Part shown: positions 23,910-31,759 of the stretch, in pieces | Layout: each line of letters opens with the position of its first letter | Numbering within the stretch: the stretch's first letter is position 1 | Source of the DNA: Mycobacterium sp. | GTDB taxonomy: Bacteria > Actinomycetota > Actinomycetes > Mycobacteriales > Mycobacteriaceae | Assembly (NCBI GenBank): GCA_020438845.1 | Contig: JAGQTV010000094.1 | Coordinates: 1-47,784, forward strand | Direction: 5' to 3' | Length of the DNA stretch: 47,784 bases | Program-made: the position numbers and the translations under genes | The notes under the pieces: generated by a model | The model's input: the letters and a program-made list of their open reading frames with translations, nothing else | What the model was told of the DNA's origin: nothing | Database searches by the model: none

Positions 23910-24677
23910 TCAGCGCCGGGTGAACGGGATCCAGTACGGAACGCGGCGCGCGTAGTCGTCGAACTGCTGACCGTAGGTCCGCCGATACCGCCGTTCCTTG
24001 AGGCGCGGGGCCGCGACGCAGTAGGCCGTGAGCACGACTGCCACGACAAGTTGGTCGGGTGTCCAGGTGGGCACGGTCCACAGAGTAAGGGCGAAGGAAA
24101 CGTAGATGGGCTGGCGCACGATGCGGAAAAGCCCCGTCTGTGGCATCGCTGGATAGCGCGGTTTCCGGCCGGCCAGCAACGCGGTCCAGCCGAGGCTGCC
24201 GGTCTGCAACCCCAGTCCGGCGGAGTACATCGAGTACCCGAGCAGCAGCCAGGAAATCGCGTACAGCGCACTGAGCACCCCCAGGGCCACCCCGTGGGCG
24301 CTCCACCAGACGGTGCCGCTGGGGGACCACAGCGCGAACAGGGCGAAGGTCTGTACCGCGGCGATCGTCGCGAATGTCGTCGTCGACAGCGTGGCGCCGG
24401 TTCCGGCGGGGGCCAGTCGGGTGAGGACCCGCCGTCCACGGCCGGTCAGCAACGCCGAATGCACGGCCGGGAACTGAGCGATCAGTGCCGCGTTGGCGGC
24501 CCAGTTCCACGGCGACGGTACGGTGCCCAGCGATCGGCTCATACCGAAGAACATCGCGACGCTCATCGCTCCCACACCGGCCGCGAAGCAGAGGTGACAG
24601 ACCAGGCCGTAACCCAGCGCCACCAGGGTGCGGGCCGGCGCGTCGTAACCGGTCGCCCCGGTGCGGAATGCGTTCAC
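23910..24677 (-). CDS. NnrU / isoprenylcysteine-methyltransferase-like membrane protein
   Basis: The 255-residue product has about six transmembrane helices. Its C-terminus (LFRIVRQPIYVSFALTLW, PTWTPDQL, RLKERRYRRTYGQQFDDYA) is typical of the NnrU/ICMT superfamily, including methanethiol S-methyltransferase MddA. In ICMT enzymes this segment binds S-adenosylmethionine, and R-x-P-x-Y plus the E-x-x-Y region are conserved. The GTG start has GGGGAAGGGCGG upstream. It is divergent from the O-methyltransferase gene. A membrane thiol or lipid methyltransferase is a reasonable inference; the exact substrate is open. Confidence 0.75.
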   Translation of the reverse strand: MNAFRTGATGYDAPARTLVALGYGLVCHLCFAAGVGAMSVAMFFGMSRSLGTVPSPWNWAANAALIAQFPAVHSALLTGRGRRVLTRLAPAGTGATLSTTTFATIAAVQTFALFALWSPSGTVWWSAHGVALGVLSALYAISWLLLGYSMYSAGLGLQTGSLGWTALLAGRKPRYPAMPQTGLFRIVRQPIYVSFALTLWTVPTWTPDQLVVAVVLTAYCVAAPRLKERRYRRTYGQQFDDYARRVPYWIPFTRR

Positions 24678-24736
24678 CCGGACACCGCCCTTCCCCTGGC
24701 TTCACCATAAGGCTCGGCCCCGTTCATGATGAACAC

Positions 24737-25489
24737 ATGGATCTTGGTCGACGGCTACCCATGTTGCGCTGGTCGGTGCTGCGGGCGGCGGTGGCCAACC
24801 GGAATTTCACCACGACCGGACAACTCGGCGACGGCCGGGAAGCGGCCGCCGCCGAGTACGTTGTGAGCCGTGCCCGCCCCGCCGATGCGGCCGATGCGCT
24901 GGCCATGCTGGACGAGTTCGCCTACCGGAAGTCATTTCTGGTCAGTATCGGAGACGAGAAGGGCCGGTTGCTCGATGCCGCCGTGCGCCGTGCCAACCCC
25001 CGGCTGGCCCTCGAACTGGGCACCTATTGCGGCTACGGCGCGCTGCGCATCGCCGCGGCGGCCCCGGCCGCAAGGGTGGTTTCCGTCGAACTGTCGGCCG
25101 GCAATGCCGAGGTGGCGCAGCGGATCTGGGAGCACGCCGGCGTGGCGGACCGGGTGCGCTGTGTCGTCGGCACGATCGGGGACGGCGGCGCGACCCTGGA
25201 CCGGTTGCAGAACGAGTACGGATGCGGGGAGGGCGCGGTGGACCTTCTCTTCATCGACCACGACAAGAACGCCTACCTGGCCGACCTGCAGAGCATCGTC
25301 GGCCGCGGGTGGCTACACCGCGGTTCCATCGTGGTCGCCGACAACGTCGGCATCCCCGGTGCGCCCAAGTACCGCCGTTACATGCGCGAGCAGCAGGACC
25401 GCCGGTGGCGCACCACCGAACACCGCACCCACGTGGAGTACCAGACTCTGCTGCGGGACCTGGTGCTGGAGTCCGAGTATCTCGGCTAG
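24737..25489 (+). CDS. O-methyltransferase (catechol-O-methyltransferase-like)
   Basis: The 250-residue product has SAM-binding motif I (ALELGTYCGYGALRIA), the acidic residue after VVSVELS, and the metal/substrate loop DLLFIDHDKNAYLADL with VVADNVGIPGAPKY. These match the COMT branch of cation-dependent O-methyltransferases. The N-terminal 45 residues are extra and basic. It would methylate a catechol or related hydroxyl in the cytosol. No clear ribosome-binding site precedes ATG 24737, so it may be leaderless. A strong hairpin follows the stop. Confidence 0.88.
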   Translation: MDLGRRLPMLRWSVLRAAVANRNFTTTGQLGDGREAAAAEYVVSRARPADAADALAMLDEFAYRKSFLVSIGDEKGRLLDAAVRRANPRLALELGTYCGYGALRIAAAAPAARVVSVELSAGNAEVAQRIWEHAGVADRVRCVVGTIGDGGATLDRLQNEYGCGEGAVDLLFIDHDKNAYLADLQSIVGRGWLHRGSIVVADNVGIPGAPKYRRYMREQQDRRWRTTEHRTHVEYQTLLRDLVLESEYLG

Positions 25490-25494
25490 GCGAC

Positions 25495-25540
25495 TTCGGC
25501 GCGGATTTCTGCGCTAAAAAGCGACGGTGACCGCGCCGAA
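25495..25540 (+). terminator. Hairpin after the O-methyltransferase gene
   Basis: A ten-base stem (TTCGGCGCGG pairing CCGCGCCGAA) encloses 26 bases, with a smaller CGCT/AGCG hairpin around AAAA inside. It begins six bases after the stop codon. A T-tract is lacking, as is usual in mycobacteria. Confidence 0.6.
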
Positions 25541-25677
25541 GGCATGCCGGCTACGCCGACGAACCCGCCTGCGTACGGACGTATTGGCCCGAATCTGCGC
25601 CAGCGGGCGGGGCGAGAGCGAAACACGATAAAGCTGCTGCCCAAAACGCGATAGGGGAAGGGTTCCCCTCTTAAAGG

Positions 25678-26019
25678 TCATGGGTTACCAACTTTCGGGC
25701 ACAGAGTGTCAACCGCGACGTGGACCGGGCTGCCAATCGCGGCGTTCAAGCTCATGACCCCGCAGCCATACAGCGATTTCCGCCGAGCTTCTTTGGCGCT
25801 GTCCGTGGAGCCCCCGTTGCGGCGGACGCTGCAGGCTTGATAGCCGAGTTGGAGCAGCCGCTGGTCCGTCACCGACGGATGGGCCTACAGATACACCTGC
25901 GAGTAGGAATTCTGTTCTGCTGCGGTGCTGCCCGGTGTCGCCTGAGCCGCAGGAGTCCTGGCGACAGATACCGATGCCAGCGTTGAAACCGTTGCGAAGC
26001 AACGCTTTAGAAGGCGCAT
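25678..26019 (-). pseudogene. DUF732-like secreted protein with an internal amber codon
   Basis: Reading from ATG 26019, the frame gives a signal peptide (MRLLKRCFATVSTLASVSVA, then PAAQATPGS) and QNSYSQVYL. A TAG at 25885-25887 follows, and then the frame continues as AHPSVTDQRLLQLGYQACSV and ends VHVAVDTLCPKVG. Length (113 codons), two cysteines and the LLQLGYQAC segment match the DUF732 family of small exported mycobacterial proteins. The stop sits where Trp is likely (YLWAHPSVTD), a one-base change from TGG. The frame beyond it is otherwise intact, so this is a recent nonsense mutation or a readthrough site. Confidence 0.65.
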
Positions 26020-26225
26020 ACCCCGAGTCAAATTCACCCCCGGTGCCTATGGATTCGTTGCACTTCGTGCACGGCGGCTCGAGCTACTCGGGCCGACCGG
26101 CCGTGTTTGCACCTAGTCGGACGTCACCCAGCGGTGTCCGTCTTACGTTGGGGCCGATCGCCTGCAGCATCGTCAAACGAGTGGAGATGTGTTGCCCGAA
26201 CGAACCGCGTCCCTGATAAATCGGC

Positions 26226-26639
26226 TCAGGAGTGGACGACCTCGGTGATGACCCCGAGCGCCTCATAGGTGGTCCGCGCCCGGGCATCACGAGTCGCCAG
26301 CACCACTCCGTGATCACGCGCGGCCAGGGCGATCAACCCGTCATATACCGCACCTCCGGCGATACCGCGCCGTCCGAACTCGCGATAGGCCGATCGCGAG
26401 GCTCGCGCTCCAAGCTGCACCGGGATCGGGAAGTTTTCGTCGATCAGTGCCACGGCATCGGCCGGGGCGAGGCGAGCATCGCCGGGCAGCCGGGTCAGAA
26501 CCGAATACGTTTCGGCCAGCGCATGTCCACACAGACTCAACGTCCGGCCGCGGGCCCACAGCGCAACCGGCGCATGGCACTGGTGCGAGCACACCAGTAG
26601 CGGAACCGCCACACTGGTGTCGATCGCCGTCGTCGTCAC
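26226..26639 (-). CDS. VapC-type PIN-domain toxin
   Basis: The 137-residue product is a PIN-domain ribonuclease. The first acid is in TAIDTSVAVPLL, a conserved glutamate in HALAETYSVLTRLPG near residue 43, and later acids in AVYDGLIALAARDHG and LATRDARA. VapC toxins cleave specific structured RNAs with Mg2+. Its start overlaps the antitoxin stop by four bases. The partner is an AbrB-type antitoxin, a combination common in mycobacteria. The module looks intact. Confidence 0.9.
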   Translation of the reverse strand: MTTTAIDTSVAVPLLVCSHQCHAPVALWARGRTLSLCGHALAETYSVLTRLPGDARLAPADAVALIDENFPIPVQLGARASRSAYREFGRRGIAGGAVYDGLIALAARDHGVVLATRDARARTTYEALGVITEVVHS

Positions 26640-26875
26640 CGGCGCGCGGAGTCGATCAGGGCAAACATCGTCTCGTCAGTGACTTCGGTGTCGGCACGTG
26701 CTACCAGGCGCCCGTCCTCATCGCGTTCAAGGCGGGCGGTTCGGCCGCCCGGGACGATCCGCAGTCCGTCCCCGTACGCCGAGATGTCGACCGTCGACCC
26801 GGGAGCAAGCCCCAACGCCTCTCGCAGGTGTTTGGGCAGGACGACACGACCGCCGGAATCAATGACAGCATCCAT
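26636..26875 (-). CDS. AbrB/SpoVT-type antitoxin of the VapC pair
   Basis: The 79-residue product has a swapped-hairpin AbrB domain ([20 protein letters not shown] then [20 protein letters not shown]) and an acidic C-terminus that would embrace the toxin. Two starts are possible, 26902 and 26875. I prefer 26875: TATTCT lies six bases before it, fitting a leaderless transcript, and the palindrome at 26888-26905 then lies in the promoter. The longer start would put that palindrome inside the gene. Repression of its own promoter is expected. Confidence 0.85.
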   Translation of the reverse strand: MDAVIDSGGRVVLPKHLREALGLAPGSTVDISAYGDGLRIVPGGRTARLERDEDGRLVARADTEVTDETMFALIDSARR

Positions 26876-26887
26876 GGGATCAGAATA

Positions 26888-26905
26888 CCAATGAAATCCC
26901 ATTGG
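26888..26905. promoter_or_regulatory. Palindromic operator of the vapBC-like operon
   Basis: CCAATG and CATTGG flank six bases, just upstream of the antitoxin start. A second inverted pair, ATGGGAT and ATCCCAT on the minus strand, overlaps it. It is a likely autoregulatory site for the AbrB-type antitoxin. Confidence 0.5.
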
Positions 26906-27035
26906 AGCGCATTCACGGACACCGGCCGCGCCAACTTCTCGGCGGCGCCGTCAGGGGACGAATTGCGATCGAAACACGATTGCTGCTGCAAGGTAGTCGC
27001 TGCTGTAGTCCATGTCTAGAATCCTTCTTAGCGGA

Positions 27036-27041
27036 TATAAT
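27036..27041 (+). promoter_or_regulatory. Consensus -10 box of the second toxin-antitoxin operon
   Basis: TATAAT ends seven bases before the ATG at 27049, so the transcript probably starts at or next to the start codon (leaderless). There is no ribosome-binding site, which agrees. Confidence 0.7.
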
Positions 27042-27048
27042 CAAGACT

Positions 27049-27303
27049 ATGGCGTTGAGTATCAAAGATCCCGAGGCTGATCGGCTCGCACGGGAACTGG
27101 CAGCTCGAACCGGGGAAACGTTGACCGAGGCGGTTGTCGTTGCGCTCAGGGAACGGCTGGCCCGAGAGACCGGGCGTTCCAGGTCCATTCCGCTGAGTGA
27201 GGAATTAGCCGCCATCCGCCGTCGGTGCGCGGCCCTGCCGGTGCTGGACGACCGCTCCGTCGCCGCGATTGTCGGCTACGACCAGCACGGATTGCCCACC
27301 TGA
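27049..27303 (+). CDS. VapB-type antitoxin (Rv0623-like)
   Basis: The 84-residue product begins [20 protein letters not shown] and continues [18 protein letters not shown]. This is the N-terminal ribbon-helix-helix of the transcription-factor-like antitoxins exemplified by M. tuberculosis Rv0623. The C-terminal part ([18 protein letters not shown]) binds the toxin. TATAAT lies seven bases before the ATG. The stop codon overlaps the toxin start (TGATG). The operon is divergent from the AbrB/VapC pair, leaving about 170 bases for both promoters. Confidence 0.9.
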   Translation: MALSIKDPEADRLARELAARTGETLTEAVVVALRERLARETGRSRSIPLSEELAAIRRRCAALPVLDDRSVAAIVGYDQHGLPT

Positions 27304-27719
27304 TGGTGATCGATACCTCCGCGCTCGTCGCGATGCTCGGTGACGAGCCGGAGGCGCAACGGTTCGAAGTGGCGGTGCAGGACGATCCGGTGAGATTGAT
27401 GTCTTCGGCGTCGTATCTGGAGGCGGCCATCGTGATCGAGGCGCGGTTCGGCGAGCCGGGAGGGCGTGAATTGGACCTCTGGCTGCATCGGGCCGGAGTC
27501 GATCTCGTCGGCGTGGATGCCGACCAGGCCGAAGTCGCGCGGGCCGCCTATCGACGCTATGGCAAGGGACGGCATCGCGCCGGGTTGAACTACGGGGACT
27601 GTTTTGCCTACGCACTGGCGACGATCAGCGGCGAGCCTCTCTTGTTCAAGGGAAATGACTTCGTTCATACCGACATCGGCGTGGTCGGCGTCGGCGGACG
27701 CGACCCCGGCCCAACGTAG
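27303..27719 (+). CDS. VapC-type PIN-domain toxin
   Basis: The 138-residue product shows the PIN active-site acids: [12 protein letters not shown] at the start, then SASYLEAAIVIEARFG, LNYGDCFAYALA and FKGNDFVHTDIG. It matches the mycobacterial VapC group paired with Rv0623-like antitoxins, which cut RNA with Mg2+. The ATG overlaps the antitoxin stop. All motif residues are present, so it should be active. Confidence 0.92.
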   Translation: MVIDTSALVAMLGDEPEAQRFEVAVQDDPVRLMSSASYLEAAIVIEARFGEPGGRELDLWLHRAGVDLVGVDADQAEVARAAYRRYGKGRHRAGLNYGDCFAYALATISGEPLLFKGNDFVHTDIGVVGVGGRDPGPT

Positions 27720-27869
27720 CCGCGATCACCCGTAGCCCCGCTATGGGCGGCTGGCGGGTGAACGAAGCGGGACAGCGAGGGTTTCCTCTGCCTTGTATGT
27801 GCCGGAGCCACGGAAGACTGGTGTGCGGTGGCCGTCGGTCCGGAACAGCTACTCGACTACCGTTGATGT

Positions 27870-28349
27870 ATGTCAGAACAGAGCGCGGCGGTGATCCCGT
27901 CGCATCCGCCCGAGCCGATGATGCGGGCGATGAACTCGGTCTTGCGGCGGTTGTTGGGGACCCCGCTGGGCAGGCCGCTTACGGACTTCATGGTGCTGAA
28001 CTTCGCCGGGCGCAAGTCGGGGCGTCGGTTCTCGATACCGGTGAGCGCACATGTCGTCGACGGGACCTTGTACGCGCTGGCGAACGCAGGGTGGAAGGTG
28101 AACTTCCGTGGTGGCGCGCCCGCGCAGGTGGTCCGCGGCGGAAAGACGACCGCCATGCTTGGCGAGCTGATTGAGGACCCCGACGTCATCGCGGATCTGT
28201 GCCACCGCACAGCGACGGGCTACGGGGCAAGCAAGGCACAGCGGAACATGGGGCTGAAGTTCCGGGACGCCGGCGTGCCGTCGCTGCAGGAGTTCCGGCG
28301 GGCGGTCGACGAAAACAAACTGGCGGCAATCCGTTTCACGACGAACTAG
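27870..28349 (+). CDS. F420-type nitroreductase/quinone reductase family protein (DDN-like)
   Basis: The 159-residue product resembles the deazaflavin-dependent nitroreductase family: a helical N-terminus, then VLNFAGRKSGRRFSIPVSAH and YALANAGWKVNFRGGAPAQV. This is the split beta-barrel that binds F420 and is best known from Ddn. Such enzymes reduce quinones or nitro compounds with F420H2. Its position next to toxin-antitoxin genes gives no hint of substrate. The C-terminal 50 residues are less typical. Confidence 0.75.
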   Translation: MSEQSAAVIPSHPPEPMMRAMNSVLRRLLGTPLGRPLTDFMVLNFAGRKSGRRFSIPVSAHVVDGTLYALANAGWKVNFRGGAPAQVVRGGKTTAMLGELIEDPDVIADLCHRTATGYGASKAQRNMGLKFRDAGVPSLQEFRRAVDENKLAAIRFTTN

Positions 28350-29310
28350 CCGTAACAGTCTCGACGGTGACCCCGCGTTACCGACGGTGGCGGGCAGATC
28401 CCATGGCAGGGACGGGTCGGCAACGTCGTGGGTGAACAACCCACGGTGCCCGGCAGAAGAAGATGCCGACGCCCTTGCACGCGGACGGATTGGGTGCGAT
28501 CCGCATGAGCGTTGATGACCGTCCGGCGGACAAGCCTTGTGGGCACTTGCGTTCTTGGTCAAAGTAGCCCGGCGCTTCTCGTCAATCTCTCCTGCATCTC
28601 GACAACACATGGAGATTCTCACTATCCGCTGCACTTGCAGTGCGATTTACCTGCTGGTTTGATCGATTTCTCGCGCGTTTGCACCTCTGATTTGCTCGCT
28701 GGGAACTGCACTTCCTAACCTGGCCCCTGTCCCTGGGTGTCCCTAGTGAGGGGCCTGCTGCGGCTGGCTGATGATGGCGCGAAGTGGGTGCAAGCGCCGG
28801 CAGCGGGATACAGCAAGAGGTCCGCCCCGAGCGCGGGCCGAGCCTGCAACACGAAACGCCTTGCAAACCGATAGAGCGCTGGACCGGGGTTAGCCTTCGT
28901 TGGCCGGCTGTTGCCGACCTGCGCCGAGAGATTGAGGTCGACGTGGCTGAGGACGCGGTTTCGGCAAGCGCGGTCAAGCCTTCAGCCCCGTGATGTGATG
29001 CCGCGACTGCGACGTGTCGCCAAGGCACACGGTCGATGGCTCTCGCCATGAGAGCCATCAACAGGACCGGGTTGGTAATTTCGGCTTTCCCGGTTCTGCT
29101 CTTGAGTGGTTCGTCGCGCCCGATCACCGACCTCAGATGGTGATCAGACAACCCCGCGTCCAGGCTGCGGTGGGATGCCGAAGAAGGCGGCGCGGCGCAG
29201 GGGTCCGTTCGAGTGAAAGAGCCCGCGCAGGGGTGTCCGAGCGCGCTAACATTTCTGGACTGTCGGTCGTTTTCCGATCGTGGTTTGGGACACCATAAGA
29301 GTTCGATGGG
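28350..29310. other. Gene-poor interval of about 1 kb
   Basis: No supported gene is seen. Long frames on either strand lack start signals and known motifs. The stretch includes a possible degenerate repeat (28630-28720) and a perfect hairpin at 29035-29059. Confidence 0.45.
29035..29059. terminator. Perfect ten-base hairpin
   Basis: GATGGCTCTC and GAGAGCCATC pair perfectly around a five-base loop. It lies in gene-poor DNA 250 bases before the next start and has no T-tract. It may end a transcript from either side, or be a structured relic. Confidence 0.4.
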
Positions 29311-30540
29311 GTGGTGGTTGTGGACGTGCGGCGCGGTGTCAGGGTTGGTTTGGCAGCGTTGGTGGTGGGCTGGTCGCTGACCGGTGGTGCGGGGGTGGGG
29401 TTCGCCGACACCGGCAGTGCTTCTGCCGCGACGTCGCCGGGTTCGTCGCGGGATTCCGCAGGCGCGTCAGCCTCGCGCGCGGCAGCCGCTGGCGCCCCGG
29501 GTTCCCACCGGGCACGGCCGGTGGCCGCCAGGGCCACCGACAAGACCGCAGCAGGCGCTCCGGGCACCGCTGCTGCGCGGGCCGCCGCCGGCGTTGGCAC
29601 GCCGACGGTGGCAACGGCGATCGCTGCTGGCCGAGCCGACGGTCCGCCCCGCCGGCAGGGAAGGGTCACCGGCGACACGCCACGGGCGGCAACTCTCGCT
29701 CACAGGGCGCGGGCCGCGGTCGCGATCCCCGGACTGCCCGCCCCCGAACCCACCCCGGCGGTGGGGGCGGTCGCCGCCGCGCAAGCCCAGCCGGCGGTGG
29801 AAGGTTCGCCGGCGGCCACGGCCGCAGCGACCGCCACCGCCCAGCGCGCCACAACTCCCACCCGCGAGATCTCCCCCTCGTCGGTCCTGACCACCGCGGC
29901 CGCCAGGATCACCGCTGCCATCGACAAGGTGCTCAACCGGCTGTCGACCCTGCCCGCCAGCCGGATCAACGAGTTCCTCTCCGGTGCACTGCTTCTGGTG
30001 CGCCGGGCGTTGCAACCGACGGGGTCGTTGCCCGGCGCCCCATTTCGCAACGGCGCGACCCAGCTGACCGTCCGCAACAAGACCGACGTCAGCTTCGAAA
30101 TCTGGGCTTACGCGGACGGCGATACGGACAACGAACTTCTTTACGTCACCACCCTGGCGCCCGGCGCCGAATGGACCAACACCGCACAGAATTACTGGCA
30201 TCGCGACCACGATCTCGTGCTCGGGGTGACCGGCCCGAATGGTCAGTTGAGCAAGCGCATGGAGTTCGTCGCCCAAAGCTTCTCGGATAGCGACTACATG
30301 GATCTGGAATGGGTGCGACTTATTGAGGGGCGCGAACAAACTGTGGGTGATAGTCCAGAGGGCCGAATCGCAGAGGGGCAATCGTTCTTGTTTGGGAGCA
30401 GCCACAACGATGTGGTGGCCTGGGGGTACCGGGGCTACAACATCGAGAGCTCGGATTGGTGGGATGCGCCGACCGTGGTTTTCGAAGTCGAGATCTGGCG
30501 GATGCCTGAGTTTGAGCTAAACGTCGACGACGAGACGTAG
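29311..30540 (+). CDS. Exported Ala/Pro-rich protein with C-terminal beta-rich domain
   Basis: The 409-residue product has a signal peptide (VRVGLAALVVGWSLTGGAG, cleavage near GFADT). A low-complexity Ala/Thr/Pro/Arg-rich region runs to about residue 210. A short motif common in mycobacterial exported proteins (INEFLSGALLLVRRAL) is followed by a globular, aromatic domain of about 150 residues (LTVRNKTDVSFEIWAYADGD to EIWRMPEFELN). GTG starts at 29311 or 29323 are both possible, and no strong ribosome-binding site is seen. It is probably a cell-envelope or secreted protein. Function unknown. Confidence 0.75.
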   Translation: MVVVDVRRGVRVGLAALVVGWSLTGGAGVGFADTGSASAATSPGSSRDSAGASASRAAAAGAPGSHRARPVAARATDKTAAGAPGTAAARAAAGVGTPTVATAIAAGRADGPPRRQGRVTGDTPRAATLAHRARAAVAIPGLPAPEPTPAVGAVAAAQAQPAVEGSPAATAAATATAQRATTPTREISPSSVLTTAAARITAAIDKVLNRLSTLPASRINEFLSGALLLVRRALQPTGSLPGAPFRNGATQLTVRNKTDVSFEIWAYADGDTDNELLYVTTLAPGAEWTNTAQNYWHRDHDLVLGVTGPNGQLSKRMEFVAQSFSDSDYMDLEWVRLIEGREQTVGDSPEGRIAEGQSFLFGSSHNDVVAWGYRGYNIESSDWWDAPTVVFEVEIWRMPEFELNVDDET

Positions 30541-30707
30541 GTGTTGAAGAAGTTGCAGCCAGCCAGATGGCTCTTGCCGGTGTGTGCGTCGATCATCGCG
30601 ATGTCTGAGATTTTGGCTTCGGACACACACGAGGAGGCTTGACTCGCTGGCGGCCGAAATTTCGCTGCTACTGCGGGGCGAGTACCCGACTAGCTAGCTA
30701 AGCTAGG

Positions 30708-30909
30708 AATTCTCGACTTAGCTGCACAAGTGCAGAAAAGTGCAGCCGTTGCCGAGGAGGGCCATCAGATTTGAGAACCTACAACTGTAGGTTCCGCTTT
30801 CGCTTGGCGAACCACCACGGCTCTGATCAGTGCAATTGGCTAGATTCCGGACGTGTTGGCGAAGGGGTTTATCCGGTTTTCGTGGCGAATCCGAGAACCG
30901 TACGGTTGT
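30708..30909 (+). repeat. Interspersed structured repeat, copy A (near-complete)
   Basis: About 200 bases are shared with 47360-47579. The 3' 119 bases (30791-30909) differ from that copy at only 12 positions, with no gap. It contains the hairpin GAACCTACA/TGTAGGTTC (two-base loop), a TGCACAAGTGCA near-palindrome and the palindrome AACCGTACGGTT at 30896-30907. There is no gene in it. Confidence 0.8.
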
Positions 30910-31053
30910 GCCGGTCTCGCCCGATGCTGCGAGCACACTATCGGGGTCGCTCTCGCTACCAGCTGCCCCTTCGCCCTATGCCCAGCAATCCGGAAACCTC
31001 GACCTGTGCCTCGGCCCGGCTACCACCGGCAGCTCTGAGGTAAAGATGTCCGC

Positions 31054-31497
31054 ATGACAACACTGCACGAGGCCGCAGGGCTGGCGAGCGGCGACAACGG
31101 CCTGGCTGTCGTATCAACATTGCGGGCCGATCACACCATCCAGGCATCGCTGGTCAACGCCGGCGTCGTTGCACACCCTTCCACCAACCTGCCCGTGCTG
31201 GGCTTTGTCACCTACGGACGAATCAAGCTGGCCAACCTGCGAGCACGCCCCCAGCTGGCTGTGACGTTCCGCAACGGCTGGCAGTGGGCGACGGTCGAGG
31301 GAACCGCTGAACTCGCCGGTCCCGATGACACCCAGCGATGGCTGCACGGAGCCGAGCATCTACGACTTCTCCTACGTGAAGTGTTCACCGCCTGCGGCGG
31401 TACCCACGACGATTGGAACGAATATGACCGCGTGATGGCCGAACAAGGCCGCACCGTAGTGCTCATCACGCCGACTCGGATTTACAGCAACGGTTAA
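31054..31497 (+). CDS. Split-barrel F420- or FMN-dependent oxidoreductase (PNPOx-like)
   Basis: The 147-residue product has the features of the PNPOx-like split barrel: GLAVVSTLRADHTIQASLVN for the first strands, KLANLRARPQLAVTFRNGWQ for cofactor phosphate contacts, and WATVEGTAELAG. It matches the F420-dependent TIGR03618-type group common in mycobacteria, which includes biliverdin reductases. The cofactor assignment is by family resemblance. It stands alone, 140 bases after repeat copy A. Confidence 0.82.
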   Translation: MTTLHEAAGLASGDNGLAVVSTLRADHTIQASLVNAGVVAHPSTNLPVLGFVTYGRIKLANLRARPQLAVTFRNGWQWATVEGTAELAGPDDTQRWLHGAEHLRLLLREVFTACGGTHDDWNEYDRVMAEQGRTVVLITPTRIYSNG

Positions 31498-31502
31498 CCG
31501 GT

Positions 31503-31679
31503 CTAGCGGGGCAGCAACGAGTGGGCCGCCACTGCCGCAGCCACTCGGCGGGCCGCCACCCCGGCAATGGTCCCAGCCAGCGCCCCCGCCTGGACCTCCC
31601 CGCGGGAACCTGCGGCTAGCTTGTCGGCCCGAAAGGTGTCGCGCTGCAGCCCACACCGCTCAGCTTCCTTGCCTTCCAT
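31503..31679 (-). CDS. Possible small basic protein
   Basis: A 58-residue frame (MEGKEAERCGLQRDTFRADK, then GALAGTIAGVAARRVAAAVA) ends five bases from the preceding gene on the other strand. It would have a polar N-terminus and an Ala-rich amphipathic helix. No ribosome-binding site is visible and no family is known. Weak call. Confidence 0.3.
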   Translation of the reverse strand: MEGKEAERCGLQRDTFRADKLAAGSRGEVQAGALAGTIAGVAARRVAAAVAAHSLLPR

Positions 31680-31759
31680 AACCCGGCACGTGACAACCTC
31701 GGCACCGGTAGGCACCGGAAGCCCACCGCAGCCGGGCGCGGCCGACCTATCCTTCGACG

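Noticed and set aside
28582-29151. Minus-strand frame of 189 codons in the gene-poor stretch
   Set aside because: No ribosome-binding site, no motif and biased composition. Kept as a gap rather than a gene.
29280-30290. Arg/Gly-rich plus-strand frame overlapping the Ala/Pro-rich secreted protein
   Set aside because: It has no signal peptide or ordered segments, and its composition is what a shifted reading of GC-rich low-complexity DNA gives. The other frame has a signal peptide and a globular domain.
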